64,000 nt of DNA from DASVRZ01 sp038230215 (GTDB lineage: Bacteria > Verrucomicrobiota > Verrucomicrobiia > Chthoniobacterales > DASVRZ01). The notes beneath the pieces were generated by a model that saw only the letters and a program-made list of their open reading frames with translations, was not told the origin of the DNA and searched no databases. Shown piece after piece: positions 51,504-60,108 of this stretch. Each line of letters opens with the position of its first letter. The first letter of the stretch is position 1. Where the stretch lies: positions 124,001-188,000 of the forward strand of contig JBBRNR010000006.1 in assembly GCA_038230215.1 (NCBI GenBank). The letters run 5' to 3'. The position numbers were made by a program, and so were the translations under genes.

Positions 51504-52567
51504 GGGGAGGAGAGTTTCATCCATTCGGAGTGTTGCTCTGCGTGCGTGGCGATTTCTTCCAAAATCTGCTGCGTCGAGGTCGCGGGCTGCCATTGCCAAT
51601 ACTCCGAGGCAGCGGTGGAATCCAGCACCATCCAGCCAATGTCGTAGGCTCGTGGTGAATTGTCCGAGGCGACGACGTGCTCACCGAAACGTGCCCGACA
51701 CCAGTTGCTCAGTTGCGCCAGAGAAATGGAACTCGCCGACCCGCCGCTGAGATTGAGAGTGCGCGGGCGGGTGTTGTCCAACCCGGCGGCAAATTGCTGC
51801 GTGAGCACTGGCAGAAGATCCCGCGGATGGAGGCAGTCGCGCACTTGGTGCCCCAGGCCACCGAATCCGATGTATTTGAGCGACAAGCGCCGCAGCCAGG
51901 AATTGAGCCAAAAGCTGAAAATTCCTTGATCGGCGCGCCCAAATTGCCCAGCTCCCGAGAGGACCCCGCAGCGGTTGATCCAGACGGGAAAGGAAAATGC
52001 TTCGCCGTATTCGAGGGCGATTGCTTCGGAAGCCAGCTTGGTGCTGCCGTAAAGCGAGATCGGTGCCGCGGTGGAAAACGCCTCGGAAATGCCTCGGGCG
52101 GAGACGCCGGACGGAAGCGGTTTGGCGGCGTCCAAGGCGAGAGCTTCGTTTCGCACTACGAGGGGCAGATCGACCAGGGGCGGGATGGAATAAACCCGGC
52201 TGGTGCTCAATAAAGTGAAAGTCGCACTGTGGCGCTTGCAATATTCCAGAAGGTTGATGGTTCCAAAAAGATTGTGCTCCATCACCTGACGGCTGCTGCT
52301 GCCGTCTACGCCAGCTAGAACACTGGGGTTGGCAGCAGCGTCGATCACCCAATCTGCCTTGGGCAAGGCGTCGATGTCGGTGCTGCTGCGCACATCGGCG
52401 TGGAAAACCCGGATGCCCGCCAGTTGCAGACGCTGGCGATTAGTCTCGCTGCCAGGGCGGATGAAATTATCGCACCCGAAGATTTCGGTGCCTTCCATGG
52501 ATTCGCGGAGTGCTAAAGCCAGCGTGCTCCCGACGAAGCCGCAAATACCAGTGATGAGAACGCGCAT
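51500..52567 (-). CDS. NAD-dependent epimerase/dehydratase (SDR-type)
   Basis: The 355-residue extended SDR begins RVLITGICGFVGSTLALAL (GxxGxxG), has VIDAAANPSVLAG, the Ser-containing LLSTSRVYS and the active-site YGSTKLASEAIALEYG (YxxxK). CLHPRDLLPVL and the final third resemble CDP-paratose/tyvelose 2-epimerase and related NDP-sugar epimerases. The substrate sugar is not fixed. It overlaps the downstream GT2 gene by four bases and is 19 bases downstream of the second epimerase, making a coupled set. Confidence 0.85.
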   Translation of the reverse strand: MRVLITGICGFVGSTLALALRESMEGTEIFGCDNFIRPGSETNRQRLQLAGIRVFHADVRSSTDIDALPKADWVIDAAANPSVLAGVDGSSSRQVMEHNLFGTINLLEYCKRHSATFTLLSTSRVYSIPPLVDLPLVVRNEALALDAAKPLPSGVSARGISEAFSTAAPISLYGSTKLASEAIALEYGEAFSFPVWINRCGVLSGAGQFGRADQGIFSFWLNSWLRRLSLKYIGFGGLGHQVRDCLHPRDLLPVLTQQFAAGLDNTRPRTLNLSGGSASSISLAQLSNWCRARFGEHVVASDNSPRAYDIGWMVLDSTAASEYWQWQPATSTQQILEEIATHAEQHSEWMKLSSP

Positions 52568-52586
52568 GGGCAGAGGGCAATGGAAC

Positions 52587-53639
52587 TCAGCTCATCCGCT
52601 TTTTCCAGGCATCGACGATTTGCCCAATGGTTTCCTCGACTGAAATGGTGATGTCCCAAGCCGGATAATGCGCACGCATTTTGTGCAGGTCGCTGTAGTA
52701 AACGATGTGATCGCCGATGCGGTTTTCGTCGAGATAAGTCGAGCGCTGCTCCAGCCCTGTAAAGCCAGTGGTAATCTGAAACGCCTCCAGGATCGAGACC
52801 GAATTGGCCTTGCCGCCGCCGAGATTGTAAACCTCCGCGCTGCGGGGATTTTCCACGAAGGCATGCATAAAGCGGCTGACATCCAGCGAGTGAATATTGT
52901 CGCGCACTTGTTTGCCTTTGTAGCCGAAAATTTTGTATTCGCGGCCCTCCAGATTGCACCGGACGAGATAACTCAGAAACCCATGCAACTCGACTCCGGT
53001 GTGATTTGGACCCGTGAGACATCCGCCGCGCAGACAGCAGGTAGGCATACCGAAATAGCGCCCGTATTCTTGCACCATCACGTCGGCGGCGACTTTCGAC
53101 GCGCCGAAAAGCGAGTGTTTTGACTGGTCGATGCTGAAAGTTTCCGCAATCCCTCCGGCGTAATCCGGGTCGGCGTAGTCCCAGCGGGTTTCTTTTTCGA
53201 CGAGTGCGATTCGATTCGGCGCATCGCCATAGACCTTGTTAGTAGACATGTGTACGAAGGGAGCTTCCGGGGAAAACTGACGCGCCGCTTCCAATAAATT
53301 CAAAGTCCCCACGGCGTTGGTGTCGAAGTCGTCGAAAGGAATCGCCGCAGCCCGGTCATGCGAAGGCTGCGCTGCGGTGTGTATAATGACATCTGGTCGA
53401 ACGGTTTTTACCAGATCCAGCACGCCCGCACGATCGCGGATGTCGAGTTCGTGATGCACAAAGCCCGGAATGTCGCGTAGCAGCCGATCCTGATTCCATC
53501 GCGTGTCGCCTTGGACGCCGAAGAAAACTGCGCGCTGATTATTGTCTACGCCATGGATGGTAAAACCCATTTTCGAGAAGTAGGAGCATACCTCGGAGCC
53601 GATGAGGCCTGATGAACCAGTGACGAGGAGGCATTGCAT
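52587..53639 (-). CDS. NAD-dependent epimerase, CDP-tyvelose 2-epimerase-like
   Basis: The 350-residue product begins QCLLVTGSSGLIGSEVCSYF and has HGVDNNQRAVFFGVQGDTRWNQDRLL, a segment I associate with CDP-paratose/CDP-tyvelose 2-epimerase (RfbE). Further on are MSTNKVYGDAPN and HSLFGASKVAADVMVQEYG, where the catalytic Tyr position of YxxxK is replaced by Phe (FGASK). The tail GGGKANSVSILEAF is also typical. ATG 53639 gives MQCLLVTGSSG. No CDP-sugar cytidylyltransferase or dehydratase genes are in the window. It diverges from the second MBOAT gene. Confidence 0.82.
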   Translation of the reverse strand: MQCLLVTGSSGLIGSEVCSYFSKMGFTIHGVDNNQRAVFFGVQGDTRWNQDRLLRDIPGFVHHELDIRDRAGVLDLVKTVRPDVIIHTAAQPSHDRAAAIPFDDFDTNAVGTLNLLEAARQFSPEAPFVHMSTNKVYGDAPNRIALVEKETRWDYADPDYAGGIAETFSIDQSKHSLFGASKVAADVMVQEYGRYFGMPTCCLRGGCLTGPNHTGVELHGFLSYLVRCNLEGREYKIFGYKGKQVRDNIHSLDVSRFMHAFVENPRSAEVYNLGGGKANSVSILEAFQITTGFTGLEQRSTYLDENRIGDHIVYYSDLHKMRAHYPAWDITISVEETIGQIVDAWKKRMS

Positions 53640-53701
53640 TCCATACAAAAAAACCAAAAGAAACTTTTCTGCGAGGTAAAACTATCCAAGCTTCCAGCCG
53701 A

Positions 53702-55105
53702 ATGAATTTTGTCAGCATCGAATTTTGGCTCCTGCTGCTGCTTTGTCTGGGCCTTATTCTGTCTTTTCGCGCCGTGCTGGCGGCGAAAGGATTTTCCCAT
53801 TTGCCGCTCTTTGACCGGGCCAGTTTGCTAGGGACAAGTCTGTTGCTTTTCTACTTTGCCGACCGCATTTCCTTCGCTATTCATGTGGCGGAGCTGGGCT
53901 TCAGTTTCCTCGTGCTGCAGGCGGCGCTCAAGGCTGGACCGCGTCGTCGACTGGGCCTGGAGATACTTTTCATCACCGTCAACTTGCTACCGCTGGTTTA
54001 TTTCAAATACGGCGATTTCCTACTCAATCGCGTGCTGCATCTGGGTTGGGATGTTCCCCGAAATTACATCCCGGCGGGCATTTCTTTTTACACGTTTCAG
54101 TTAATCGCATTGGGCGTGGATACGCTGCGGCGGAATGAAAAATTGCCTCGGCTGCTAGACTTCTTTAACTTCGTCACTTTTTTCCCGCAGATCGTGGCGG
54201 GTCCGATCGAACGGCGGGCCTCGCTGCTGCCGCAAATTACCGGTTTTCGCTGGAGAGTCTCGGTGAATACCCTGCTCGATGGCTGCCCTTGGTTGGTGCT
54301 AGGCTTTTTTTACAAGCTCGTGCTGGCAGATAATCTCAGTCCCTTTATTTTGCGCGGGGTAAGTGACAATGCATGGACGGTCTGGCTGACTTCGATCCTT
54401 TTCGGGCTGCGGATTTATTTCGACTTTGCCGGCTACAGTTTTATCGCGCTCGGAGTGGCGAGAATCCTGGGTGTGCGGCTGACGATGAACTTTCTCGCGC
54501 CGTATTCCGCCTGCAACATCAAGGAATTCTGGCAGCGCTGGCACATCACACTCAGCACTTGGTTTCGCGACTACGTCTATTTTCCGCTCGGCGGCAACCG
54601 GCGCGGAGTCTGGGAATTTAACATTTTCACGGTCTTCCTCATCTCCGGTATGTGGCACGGCGCGGGTTTCAACTTCCTGCTCTGGGGCGCGGTGCATGGG
54701 GCTTTGCTCATCATGCATGGATGGTTTTCCAAGTTCGGATACCAGTTGCCGCGAATGCTCGGCTGGCTGCTGACATCTTTGGCGGTGACTTTTTCGTGGC
54801 TCTTCTTTTACGAGCCCAACTTCTCTCTTTTGGATAAGAAAGTCCGTCTACTTCTAACTCCGACGGCCTATTCTTGGGAAAGTCTGCGTGCAGTCAAAAA
54901 CGCCTACGCCATCACAGGCTGGGCTCCGTTGATTGTGATCTGCGCACTCTGTTTCTCCGTGTTGTTGATCGAAATGCGTGGTCGGAAGAAGACCGATAAC
55001 CCCTACGCCGCATTGCTCTCATGGCCCGCGTGCCTTGGTTTGGCGGCTGTTATCGCGATTGGTGCAGCGCGCGGTGAGGGGCAATTCATTTACTTCGCTT
55101 TTTAG
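53702..55105 (+). CDS. MBOAT-family membrane O-acyltransferase, second copy
   Basis: The 467-residue protein has about 11 membrane helices, FWQRWHITLSTWFRDYVYFPLGGNRRG (His281) and FLISGMWHGAGFNFLLWGAVHGALL (His319). YFKYGDFLLNRVL and FFPQIVAGPIERR are standard AlgI-type blocks. It resembles the MBOAT at 45474 in layout but not closely in sequence. Its composition matches the GC-rich flanks rather than the AT-rich core. The SGNH-like gene follows after 2 bases. Confidence 0.93.
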   Translation: MNFVSIEFWLLLLLCLGLILSFRAVLAAKGFSHLPLFDRASLLGTSLLLFYFADRISFAIHVAELGFSFLVLQAALKAGPRRRLGLEILFITVNLLPLVYFKYGDFLLNRVLHLGWDVPRNYIPAGISFYTFQLIALGVDTLRRNEKLPRLLDFFNFVTFFPQIVAGPIERRASLLPQITGFRWRVSVNTLLDGCPWLVLGFFYKLVLADNLSPFILRGVSDNAWTVWLTSILFGLRIYFDFAGYSFIALGVARILGVRLTMNFLAPYSACNIKEFWQRWHITLSTWFRDYVYFPLGGNRRGVWEFNIFTVFLISGMWHGAGFNFLLWGAVHGALLIMHGWFSKFGYQLPRMLGWLLTSLAVTFSWLFFYEPNFSLLDKKVRLLLTPTAYSWESLRAVKNAYAITGWAPLIVICALCFSVLLIEMRGRKKTDNPYAALLSWPACLGLAAVIAIGAARGEGQFIYFAF

Positions 55106-55107
55106 CC

Positions 55108-56052
55108 ATGAAACGCCTGCTTCTGCTTTTTCTCGTGGTCCTGCTGGCGTGGTGCGCGGGCGCGGCATTTAACCTTTGCGTGAGCCCCGATACGCGCTGG
55201 CTGCTCGATCTGGTTCGAATCAAGGCGGTTGCGTTGGAAAAAAGCCAGCACCAGTCGCGCCGGATCCTGGTCGTGGGTGGCTCCAGTGTTCTCTTCGGAG
55301 TCGATGCCGCTCTTCTCCAGCGAGAGACAGGCCGGGCGAGCATCAATCTCGGACTGGCAGCCAATCTCGGTGCTTTATTCATGCTCGGCTATGCGGAGGA
55401 TGCAGCGAAACCCGGCGATCTGATCGTTCTTTCTATTGAGACTGATTTGTTTGATGCACCGCCCTCCGTCACACGCGACGCGGCAAATTTCACCGCTGCT
55501 GTAGGTCACCGCCAATGGATGTTGGGCGGTAATCCCGGTTATATCACCATGTCACCCGCAGAGACGGTGGGCTCCTGGTTCAGCGTAACCACCCCCGGCT
55601 TGCATCGACTCATTAATTACACCGCGCGGCGCGGCCTGAATCTGCCCATCTTTCGCTATCGGGGGAAACGGGTCGATGAGTTCGGTTACGCGGTGGAAAA
55701 AGTGACCCTGCCTCACTCTTTTGCCACGGGCCAGCCCCCGGTCGTGATGAATCCCAGTTGGAAACCCGTCCTACGGCAATTCCGCGAGCGCATGCAGGCC
55801 AAAGGCGTGGAAGTCGTCTATCGTTTGCCTTGGTGCGAAGTGGCGCCAGAGTATTTGCCGAAGGTTCGTCTGCAACTCGCGACATTCCAAGCCAACGTCT
55901 CAGATGTGCTGCCAGTGCTGGCGGAGCCCGACCTCGGACTCAAAACCGACCCAGCCCTATTCTCCGATTTCCTGCTGCATCTCTCGACTCGCGGTGGAGA
56001 GGAAAATACCCAATCGCTGGCCCGTCTCATCCAGTCACTTCCAGAGAAATAA
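55108..56052 (+). CDS. SGNH-like periplasmic partner of the second MBOAT
   Basis: The 314-residue protein begins with a membrane or signal segment (MKRLLLLFLVVLLAWCAGA) and has ILVVGGSSVLFGVDAALLQ, the SGNH nucleophile block, with FSDFLLHLSTRG near the end giving Asp and His. As with the pair at 44595-46961, a membrane acyltransferase gene and a periplasmic SGNH-type gene form a two-gene unit (2-base gap). The acyl acceptor is probably the exported glycan. The sequence between the motifs is not similar to that of the 44595 protein. Confidence 0.72.
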   Translation: MKRLLLLFLVVLLAWCAGAAFNLCVSPDTRWLLDLVRIKAVALEKSQHQSRRILVVGGSSVLFGVDAALLQRETGRASINLGLAANLGALFMLGYAEDAAKPGDLIVLSIETDLFDAPPSVTRDAANFTAAVGHRQWMLGGNPGYITMSPAETVGSWFSVTTPGLHRLINYTARRGLNLPIFRYRGKRVDEFGYAVEKVTLPHSFATGQPPVVMNPSWKPVLRQFRERMQAKGVEVVYRLPWCEVAPEYLPKVRLQLATFQANVSDVLPVLAEPDLGLKTDPALFSDFLLHLSTRGGEENTQSLARLIQSLPEK

Positions 56053-56058
56053 TCTCAC

Positions 56059-56751
56059 CTACCGAATGCCGTATTTCAGGATGCAGCGGATGGCGCTGAG
56101 GCCGTCTTTCCAACCGATCTTTTTGCCTTCGGCGTAGGTGCGCCCGTGGTAGGAGACGGCAACTTCGTAGATACGGACGTTCATTTTGGCGACTTTGGCG
56201 GTGATCTCAGGCTCGAAGCCAAAACGATTCTCTTCAATCCCGATCTGCTGGATGATTTCGCGGCGGAAAACTTTGTAGCACGTCTCCATGTCGGAGATGT
56301 TTAGGTTCGTGAACATATTGCTCAAAGTCGTCAGAAACTGGTTCCCCACTGAGTGCCAGTAATAGAGCACGCGGTGCTCCTCGGACCCTAGAAAGCGCGA
56401 GCCGAAGACCACATCGGCGCGGTTGCGCAGGATCGGTCCGAGCAATTTTTCGTATTCGCCGGGATCATATTCAAGATCGGCGTCCTGAATGAGAACGTAG
56501 GGTTGCGTGGCCTTTTCAAACCCCGTGCGCAAAGCGGCTCCCTTACCCTGGTTCACCGGGTGCTGGAACGCCTTGATCCGTGGTTCGTCCGCAGCCAATG
56601 ACTGCAGTACATTCCAAGTGCCGTCGCGCGAGGCGTCGTCCACAATGATCAGCTCGCCGACCATCGGCTGGGCGAGTACGGCGGCCACCACTTCGGCGAG
56701 AGTTTTTTCCTCGTTATAGGCGGGCATGACGACGGAGAGGCAGGAAAGCAT
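56059..56751 (-). CDS. GT2 glycosyltransferase, DPM1/GtrB-like
   Basis: The 230-residue protein has LSVVMPAYNEEKTLAEVVA, ELIIVDDASRDGTWNVLQ, VLIQDADLEYDPGEYEKLL (DxD), ADVVFGSRFLG and NISDMETCYKVFRREIIQQI. This is the polyprenyl-phosphate glucose/mannose synthase pattern, without the C-terminal membrane helices of GtrB. It would make a lipid-linked sugar donor. The gene converges on the SGNH gene (6-base gap). The following 250 bases (56752-57001) carry nothing I recognise. Confidence 0.9.
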   Translation of the reverse strand: MLSCLSVVMPAYNEEKTLAEVVAAVLAQPMVGELIIVDDASRDGTWNVLQSLAADEPRIKAFQHPVNQGKGAALRTGFEKATQPYVLIQDADLEYDPGEYEKLLGPILRNRADVVFGSRFLGSEEHRVLYYWHSVGNQFLTTLSNMFTNLNISDMETCYKVFRREIIQQIGIEENRFGFEPEITAKVAKMNVRIYEVAVSYHGRTYAEGKKIGWKDGLSAIRCILKYGIR

Positions 56752-57001
56752 CCAGGATATTTAATGGATGGAAAGGATTTGCCGCAAGCAATTCGAGCCA
56801 TGCCCGCGACTTTGGCCTTGGAACACGTCCTCACATAAATGGAACCCCTCCCAGACGCGTGATCTTTACAATTGACCAAACGAAACGGCCCCAGCCAGAC
56901 TCTTTTAGTGATTCAACGCCCATTTCTCCTCGCGCAAATTGATGGATATTTTACCAGTATCGCGTTAAAAAATTGGCCTCATGTCGCCCTAAATTTCTGA
57001 T

Positions 57002-57316
57002 GTGAAACGACCCATTTGTTCATCCAAGATCGTGTTGTCAGTCGGGGGAATCCTCGTTCTCTTAGTGCTTTTGTTTCCACCATTTATGGAATTTTATTCC
57101 ACGGAAGCTGGACCCCTTTCGAAAGCTACTCACGGATATCACTTTGTTTTGACGCCGCCCGTGAGCGCGTATCCTAAAACCACCCAGGGAGTTACCATCG
57201 AAACTTCAAAACAGTTCCCGCATCTCATCGTTCTCGGGATTCTCGTTTTTATCGTTCATGAAGTTGTCGCCAGGAAAGAAAAGCGGGCTGTTTCCGATCC
57301 TCCCGCTATCGAGTGA
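57002..57316 (+). CDS. Small two-helix membrane protein of unknown function
   Basis: A 104-residue protein starting at GTG 57002 with two hydrophobic segments, IVLSVGGILVLLVLLFPPF and LIVLGILVFIVHEVV, separated by about 45 residues (TEAGPLSKATHGYHFVLTPP). Its charge pattern suggests both ends are cytoplasmic with a periplasmic loop. I do not recognise the family. It is followed 10 bases later by the glycosyltransferase gene at 57327 on the same strand, so the two are probably co-transcribed. Confidence 0.65.
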   Translation: MKRPICSSKIVLSVGGILVLLVLLFPPFMEFYSTEAGPLSKATHGYHFVLTPPVSAYPKTTQGVTIETSKQFPHLIVLGILVFIVHEVVARKEKRAVSDPPAIE

Positions 57317-57326
57317 TGCGAATCTA

Positions 57327-58574
57327 ATGGAAAGCCATGAACGGCTGAGAGTGCTCATGATTGCGGCGGCATGTCACCCTACTCGCGGATCAGAAAATCA
57401 TTTTGGATGGCATGCGGTGAGGGCCATGGCCCAGGATCACGACGTGTGGGCGATCGTCCATGAAAATGACCGTGAGGCAATCGTGGCTGGTCAAAAGTCC
57501 GATGGCAGAATGTCAGGAATTCGATTCTGTTTTCTTGGAGAACAGCAAAAGCGCGGCAGCAATCGACTGATCGCGAGAATTCATAACTGGCTGGATTACC
57601 GTCGATGGAATCAGCGCGCGGTGGTGCTGGCTAACAAACTTCACGAGGAAATAGGATTCCATGTCGCGCATCATGTGACGATGGCCTCGTGGCGAATGGG
57701 GTCGCCTTTGGGAGGCACCCCTATCCCATTTGTATTTGGACCAGTCGGCGGCGGGGAAATTGTCCCACTCCATTTGTTCAAGACGCTCAGCACCAAGTCT
57801 GCAGCATTTGAGTTACTCCGAAAATTATCGAACGCGGCAGGTTTTTGTTCGAGCTCAGTTAGACGGACGTTAAAAAAAGCCGGTCACATATTTGCGGCCA
57901 ATGCCGAAACCCGCGCCTTGATGCTGAACATAGGAGCAGATCCCGCAATCGTTGACTTACTAAGCCCCGCGTTTATTTCCGAAGAATATTCCAGGCCAAT
58001 TCAAAAACGAGCGCAGCGAGAAGAAATGCAGCTTTTTTGCGGCGGCGAGATCGAAGGTCGGAAAGGAATCGCCGTCGCACTTCAAGCCTTGAAAATTCTC
58101 AAAAACAGGGGTGCGCGATTTCACTATGTAGTGGGTGGAGCTGGAGCCGAGTTAGCGCATCTTCAGAAAATGGTGCGCCAGCTCGAACTATCCGACGAGG
58201 TAACCATGGGCCGATCTTTTTCGGGCGAGGAATACCGGAAAATCCTCGAGTCTGCGGACTTCTATTTCCTGCCAAGCCTGCGGGATAGTGCTCCTGTTAC
58301 GTTATTGGAAGCAATGGCCGCAGGATGCATCCCGATGGTCTGCAATCTAGGAGGGCCCGGGATGATGGTGGGAGATATCGGGTTTAAGGTTGAGCCGATG
58401 GACTGCCAGAAAATGGCAGAAGCGCTGGCCGATGCGATTGAGGTCTTATCCGGCGACGAGAGAAGGGAATTGATGAGCGCCGCCATAGCTCGATATGCGC
58501 GGGAAACTTTTTCAGAAAATAATTTCCGCCGCCGCATGTCAGATACCTACCGGAAAATCGCCCTGCTGAGATAG
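57327..58574 (+). CDS. Glycosyltransferase, GT4 type (GPxGGGE subgroup, paralogue of 47122)
   Basis: The 415-residue protein begins MESHERLRVLMIAAACHPTRGSENHFGWHAV. It shares with the 47122 product the blocks FVFGPVGGGEIVP, FCGGEIEGRKGIAVALQAL, FYFLPSLRDSAPVTLLEAMAAGCIPMVCN and GGPGMMVGDIGFKV. The E-x7-E motif and the unusual GPxGGGE segment are common to both, so they are paralogues. The base composition is closer to that of the flanks than the 47122 gene is. It is the last gene of the polysaccharide locus. ATG 57327 was chosen to follow the preceding stop. Confidence 0.88.
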   Translation: MESHERLRVLMIAAACHPTRGSENHFGWHAVRAMAQDHDVWAIVHENDREAIVAGQKSDGRMSGIRFCFLGEQQKRGSNRLIARIHNWLDYRRWNQRAVVLANKLHEEIGFHVAHHVTMASWRMGSPLGGTPIPFVFGPVGGGEIVPLHLFKTLSTKSAAFELLRKLSNAAGFCSSSVRRTLKKAGHIFAANAETRALMLNIGADPAIVDLLSPAFISEEYSRPIQKRAQREEMQLFCGGEIEGRKGIAVALQALKILKNRGARFHYVVGGAGAELAHLQKMVRQLELSDEVTMGRSFSGEEYRKILESADFYFLPSLRDSAPVTLLEAMAAGCIPMVCNLGGPGMMVGDIGFKVEPMDCQKMAEALADAIEVLSGDERRELMSAAIARYARETFSENNFRRRMSDTYRKIALLR

Positions 58575-58617
58575 CCTAACACCGGCTGGCACGCGTGATG
58601 CTTTTGAGTAATACCCG

Positions 58618-59313
58618 ATGATACAAGCTAATTGTCGGTCTCGGTTCACGGCGGAAGATTTCAGTTACATCGTCCGCACTCTTGCCAAATCTGGACAATC
58701 CGCCAAGAGCGAGGTCTCTCTCGTGGAATTACTCACCGACCAGGAGGCGAGGGATTGCATTCTGGATCATGACCGATTGCGTGATTCGATTCTAAATGGC
58801 GTGGAAAATTTGTCTATTTCGCCACATCTCTACTTCTATGTTCTGACCAGGGCTGTCTTAAAAGACACAGCGCTGGGAGATCGTGCGCTGGCCGATTATG
58901 TTGCGTCGGTGCTGGCCGCGTTTTCCCGTTCGAGCCAGATGGAGTCGCCGACCGGCGGCGGAGTTACCTATTTATCGGACCTGATGCTCGCCTTGCGCCA
59001 GGCAAACGACCGCCAGACTTTTCAGATTCGCGCACATGTGGGGAATTACTCACTCTTCATCTCCGGCATCCTGCATGAGAATGTGAAACGTCGCTGCGAG
59101 CGCGGCGCGCCGGATGTTAGTTTCTACGAAGAAATGGGCAGCAGCAGTTACAAGGCCGCCGCCGAGCACCGTGTCGCGCGCCATTGCGATCTAACTCCGA
59201 TCTACCGCGATCTCGCTGAGCGTTTCCACGATGTCCGCCTCGCCCTCAACCGCCTGGCGGATCAATTTATCAACCTCGGCGACGACGCCCACCTGCCTTT
59301 GATTCAAGTATGA
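58618..59313 (+). CDS. Conserved-looking protein of unknown function, first of a coupled pair
   Basis: The 231-residue product is mostly helical, with no signal peptide or membrane helix. Segments such as DYVASVLAAFSRSSQMESPTGGG, YLSDLMLALRQANDRQTFQI and HCDLTPIYRDLAERFHDVRLALNRLADQF suggest a compact soluble domain. I do not recognise the family. Its stop overlaps the start of the next gene by four bases (ATGA), so the two proteins are probably made in equal amounts and work together. The start is ATG 58618, 43 bases after the last glycosyltransferase. Confidence 0.7.
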   Translation: MIQANCRSRFTAEDFSYIVRTLAKSGQSAKSEVSLVELLTDQEARDCILDHDRLRDSILNGVENLSISPHLYFYVLTRAVLKDTALGDRALADYVASVLAAFSRSSQMESPTGGGVTYLSDLMLALRQANDRQTFQIRAHVGNYSLFISGILHENVKRRCERGAPDVSFYEEMGSSSYKAAAEHRVARHCDLTPIYRDLAERFHDVRLALNRLADQFINLGDDAHLPLIQV

Positions 59314-60008
59314 GCACACTCTTTAGCGAGATTCAGCGTCTCTTCGAGCGCACCTACGCCGCCGTGGGTATCAACCTCGAAGACTGCCTCATCGACGCCC
59401 ACCGCTGCCAGCAACTTTCCCGCCTCGCCGGTGCTTACGCCGCCGAACTTAGCGAACTCGCCCGCACCTTCCTCCGCACCGCCGACAACCAGCTCTTCAT
59501 CGGCATCTACTACTCGAGCTGGCTCGTCGGGCAGCTCGAAAAAAACGACCCGCGCGCCGGCATCAACAACGCCAACATCCGCTCCCTCATCGCCTTCGTC
59601 GAAGAAATCAACCACGCCCTCCACGCCGCCCTCCAATTCAAAAACGGTCAGTGCGTCCTCACCGACGAAACCTTTATCCGCAACCTCGAACTCCAGGCCC
59701 AGGTCGATACCTACCTCGTCCTCCTCATGTTCGTCGCCTTCTTTCGCAAAACCCAACGCACCTCGCGCATGGACCGCCGCTGGCTGCGTTTCCATTTGTT
59801 CCAATCGAAAACGCCGCACGCCTATCACGACCCAAACCTGCGCGGACGCTACCTCGAAACCGGCGAACTCGCCGAGACTTACACCCGCCATCTCGACACT
59901 CTGAATGGCGTCCGGCGCATCGAAGAAATCCGCCGTTTCCACAGCCTCACCTACAGCGAAAAGAAAACCCACATCCTCGCCCTCATGGACCGCCCGACGC
60001 AGGATTAG
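59310..60008 (+). CDS. Protein of unknown function, second of a coupled pair
   Basis: The 232-residue product is also helical and soluble: LFERTYAAVGINLEDCLID, the long AGAYAAELSELARTFLRTADNQLF, EEINHALHAALQF and ETGELAETYTRHLDTLNGVRRIEEIRRFHSL. No motif is recognised. It starts inside the stop codon of the 58618 gene. Codons end in C unusually often (GCC, CTC, ATC), which keeps several other frames open. The two proteins have nearly the same length but no obvious shared sequence. Confidence 0.7.
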   Translation: MSTLFSEIQRLFERTYAAVGINLEDCLIDAHRCQQLSRLAGAYAAELSELARTFLRTADNQLFIGIYYSSWLVGQLEKNDPRAGINNANIRSLIAFVEEINHALHAALQFKNGQCVLTDETFIRNLELQAQVDTYLVLLMFVAFFRKTQRTSRMDRRWLRFHLFQSKTPHAYHDPNLRGRYLETGELAETYTRHLDTLNGVRRIEEIRRFHSLTYSEKKTHILALMDRPTQD

Positions 60009-60108
60009 ATCGCACCGCGAAAAAATCTGATCCACAGTGGTCTGTAACTCGTATAGATTTTCGGGAATAATTCGGGCGTTCGTCGCTCGATTCCAATAAT
60101 CATCCACT

